Below, piece after piece: positions 61,779 to 64,000 of a DNA stretch of 64,000 bases. Within the stretch, counting starts at the first letter, position 1. Each line of letters starts with the position of its first letter. The notes beneath the pieces are model-generated. The model was not told where the DNA came from. It worked only from the letters and a program-made list of their open reading frames with translations, and made no database searches. A program made the position numbers and the translations under genes. The DNA comes from Halichoerus grypus (lineage: Eukaryota > Chordata > Mammalia > Carnivora > Phocidae): the NCBI RefSeq assembly GCF_964656455.1, contig NC_135715.1, positions 82,314,414 to 82,378,413 on the forward strand, given 5' to 3'.

Positions 61779-64000
61779 AGTGAGAAACAGGCCGGAGCGG
61801 AAGGCAGTTCTCAACTCACCTCTTGTTTATGAGGCTAGTACCCTTGCCCCGGGTGTGCCTGCAGGGCTAAAGCCAACCACCTAACTCAAAGGAACAACTC
61901 TGTAGAGATTTCCTGCTTCGGCTAAAGTAGCCATGCCGGAGGGTGGACGCATTTTGCTGTGTGCATGCGTGAGCGCACTGCAAGTGAGTCCAGACCCATT
62001 TTCCGTGTGGGACTCAGGCCCCGGCAGAAGGCAGAACATGACTCCCCACTTGTTTCCTGAGGCTAGCACTGCGGCCCCACTTTTGCATGGAAGTCTAATA
62101 GCAAGCGTTCTTTTTTTTAATTATTATTTAATGTTTTTATTGTTATGTTAATCCCCATACATTACATCATTAGTTTTAGATATAGTGTTCCATGATTCAT
62201 TGTTTGTGCATAACACCCAGTGCTCCATGCAGAACGTGCCCTGCTCAATACCCATCACCAGGCTAAGCCATCCTCCCAGCCCCCTCCCCTCTAGAACCCT
62301 CAGTTTGTTTTTCAGAGTCCATCATCTCTCATGGTTCTTCTCCCCCTCCGATTTTCCCCCCTTCATTCTTCCCCTCCTGCTACATTCTTCTTCTTCTTTT
62401 TTTCTTTCTTAACATATATTGCATTATTTGTTTCAGAGGTACAGATCTGAGATTCAACAGTCTTGCACAATTCACAGCGCTTACCAGAACACATACCCTC
62501 CACAGTGTCCAACACCCAGTGACCCCATCCCTCCCACCCCACCCCCCACTCTAGCAACCCTCAGTTTGTTTCCTGAGATTAAGAATTCCTCATATCAGTG
62601 AGGTCATATGATACATGTCTTTCTCGGTTTGACTTATTTCGCTCAGCATGATACCCTCCAGTTCCATCCACGTCGTTGCAGATGGCAAGATCTCATTCCT
62701 TTTGATGGCTGCATAATATTCCATTGTATATATATATATACCCCCTCTTCTTTATCCATTCATCTGTTGGTGGACATGGCTCTTTCCACAGTTTGGCTAT
62801 TGTGGACATTCATAGCAAGCGTTCTAACTCGGAGAAACAACACTGAAGAGAAACCGTGCTTTAGCTACCGACGACCTCTATGTGGGAGGAAGCAGTTTAG
62901 GGTGTACGGTGGGTGAGAGCCTGGGGACGGGTTCCGTTTCGTGAAATCGAGGGAGAGACAGGCCGGAGAGAAGGCAGCTCTCAACTCAAACCATGGTTAT
63001 GGGGCTAGTACCGTTGCCCCGGGTGTGTGTGCAGGCTTCATGAAAACTGCCTAACTCGAAGGAAAAACTCGCTGGAGAATCCATGCTTCAGCTAAAAGAG
63101 CCGCTCCTGAGGGTGGAAGCATTTTGTTGTGTGCGTGCATGAGAGCACTGCAAGGGAGTCCAAAGCTTTTTGTGAATGAGCCTCAGGCCCCAGCAGAAGG
63201 CAGAACACGACTCCCCATGTATTTCATCACGCTAGCACGGCAGCCCCACTTTTGCATGGAAGTCTAACAGCTAGTGTTCTCACTCGAAGAAACAACACTG
63301 TAGACAAACCGTGCTTTAGCTACCGTCGACCTCTAGACGGAGGAAGCATTACACGGAGTACCGTGGCTGAGAGCCTGGGGAACGGGTTCCATACGTGAAA
63401 CCAAGGGAGAAATAGGTCCGGGCAGAAGGCACCTCTGGACTCAGCTCTTGCTACCTGAAGCTAAGACTACTGCTCCATGTGTGCTTGGAATGCTATGTGC
63501 TCGACCCTGACTGGGAAGAAACAAGTCTGTAAAGAATCCCAGCTGCAGCTCATTCGCCTACCAGGCTACTAACACCAAGAATCAATGCCGTAGCCTTACC
63601 GCGCTTTAGCTACCATTGCCGTTCCTGAAGCCGCAGGAGTTGTATAGTGGTCGTGTATGAGAGACCGGGGAAAGGGTCCCATACGTGAAATGGAGTGAGA
63701 AACAGGCCGGTGCGGAAGGCAGCTCTCAACTCACCTCTTGTTTATGAGGCTAGTCCCCTTGCCCCGGGTGTGCCTGCAGGCCATAAGCCAACCACCTAAC
63801 TCAAAGGAACAACTCTGTAGGGAATTCCTGCTTCGGCTAAAAGAGCCATGCCTCAGGGTGGACGCATTGTGTGGTGTGCATGCGTGAGTGCACAGCAAGT
63901 GAGTCCAAAACCATTTTCCTTGTGAGACCCAGGCCCCGGAAGAAGCCAGAACACGACTCCCCACTTGCTCCATGAAACTACTACTGCGGCCCCACTTTTG
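61779..64000 (+). repeat. HOR unit 15, partial (first 2222 bp)
   Basis: The window ends inside monomer 7 of this unit. Visible diagnostic sites are ccatgattc, TA run of 7, tgtagacaaa, gcagaagg, caagtct, cgtagcctta, ggtcgtg and cacagcaagtgag. This places it in the right-hand subfamily with the unit-14 state at monomer 4. The array continues beyond the window. Confidence 0.94.
62112..62811 (-). mobile_element. L1 fragment, unit 15
   Basis: Complete 700-bp copy in the partial last unit, with TA run of 7 and ccatgattc. The right target-site copy begins at 62812. Confidence 0.93.

Larger units (their letters stand above)
1..64000. repeat. Higher-order satellite array (4.41-kb unit), open at both ends
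   Basis: The sequence at base 1 recurs at 4411, 8821, 13231 and so on to 61779, in the same orientation and without a gap. Unit lengths range only from 4408 to 4422 bp, and every length change is explained by a TA microsatellite or by indels of 1-3 bp. Each unit holds 16 diverged monomers of about 228 bp plus one L1 insertion. No unique flanking DNA, gene, RNA gene or CRISPR-like structure is present. The unit phase used here is arbitrary. I do not recognise the monomer as a named satellite. The large contrast between monomer divergence and unit near-identity is typical of HOR satellites and macrosatellites. Confidence 0.97.

Noticed and set aside
1..64000. CRISPR array or other prokaryotic repeat system
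   Set aside because: Repeats are 228 bp and 4.4 kb with no short repeat-spacer pattern, no cas genes and an embedded mammalian L1.
1..64000. rDNA or tandem gene cluster (a ~4.4-kb repeated gene)
   Set aside because: No rRNA, tRNA, histone or snRNA sequence is recognisable, and the unit breaks down into 228-bp monomers rather than exons.
1..64000. Endogenous retrovirus or other virus sequence
   Set aside because: No LTR pair, no gag/pol/env-like frame and no primer-binding site. The only mobile DNA seen is the non-LTR L1 fragment.

Overview
The whole 64-kb window is one tandem-repeat array. I see no protein-coding, rRNA or tRNA gene, and neither edge of the array is reached. The organism is a mammal. 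Every repeat unit carries the same 5'-truncated LINE-1 (L1) fragment in reverse orientation, and its 3' UTR and ORF2 tail look like the L1 type of carnivores, most likely a caniform such as a mustelid, pinniped or bear. The L1 and carnivore assignments rest on recognising the sequence from memory, so mammal is firm, carnivore likely and caniform tentative.

The structure is hierarchical. The base element is a satellite monomer of about 228 bp. It alternates between two types: A begins near tgagagcactgcaaggg and B near tgagagcctgggga. An AB dimer is about 455 bp. Sixteen monomers, with one 700-bp L1 insertion and its 14-bp target-site duplication, make a higher-order repeat (HOR) unit of 4,410 bp. 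The window holds 14 complete units and 2,222 bp of a fifteenth. With the unit phase set at base 1, units start at 1, 4411, 8821, 13231, 17649, 22071, 26481, 30899, 35321, 39732, 44141, 48549, 52959, 57369 and 61779. Units differ from one another by only about 0-15 changes each by eye, while monomers inside a unit are clearly diverged. This is the signature of a homogenised HOR satellite or macrosatellite.

A further level lies above the unit. Units 4-5-6 and 7-8-9 form a 13,250-bp tandem duplication, marked by TA-microsatellite lengths 11-13-7 repeated twice and by private SNVs at exactly 13,250-bp spacing. Unit 6 is the recombinant junction: its 5' part is like unit 9 and its 3' part like unit 3. 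This places an unequal crossover between about 23,943 and 24,191. To the right of about 37,442 the array belongs to a second subfamily (units 9-15) with its own SNVs and indels. Units 10, 11 and 14 carry patches suggesting gene conversion.

The short open reading frames seen on both strands recur only because the DNA recurs. They conflict with one another, are broken in some units, and the changes they carry are not biased toward silent ones. The array is best read as non-coding satellite DNA. Whether it is heterochromatic, pericentromeric, subtelomeric or transcribed cannot be decided from the sequence.
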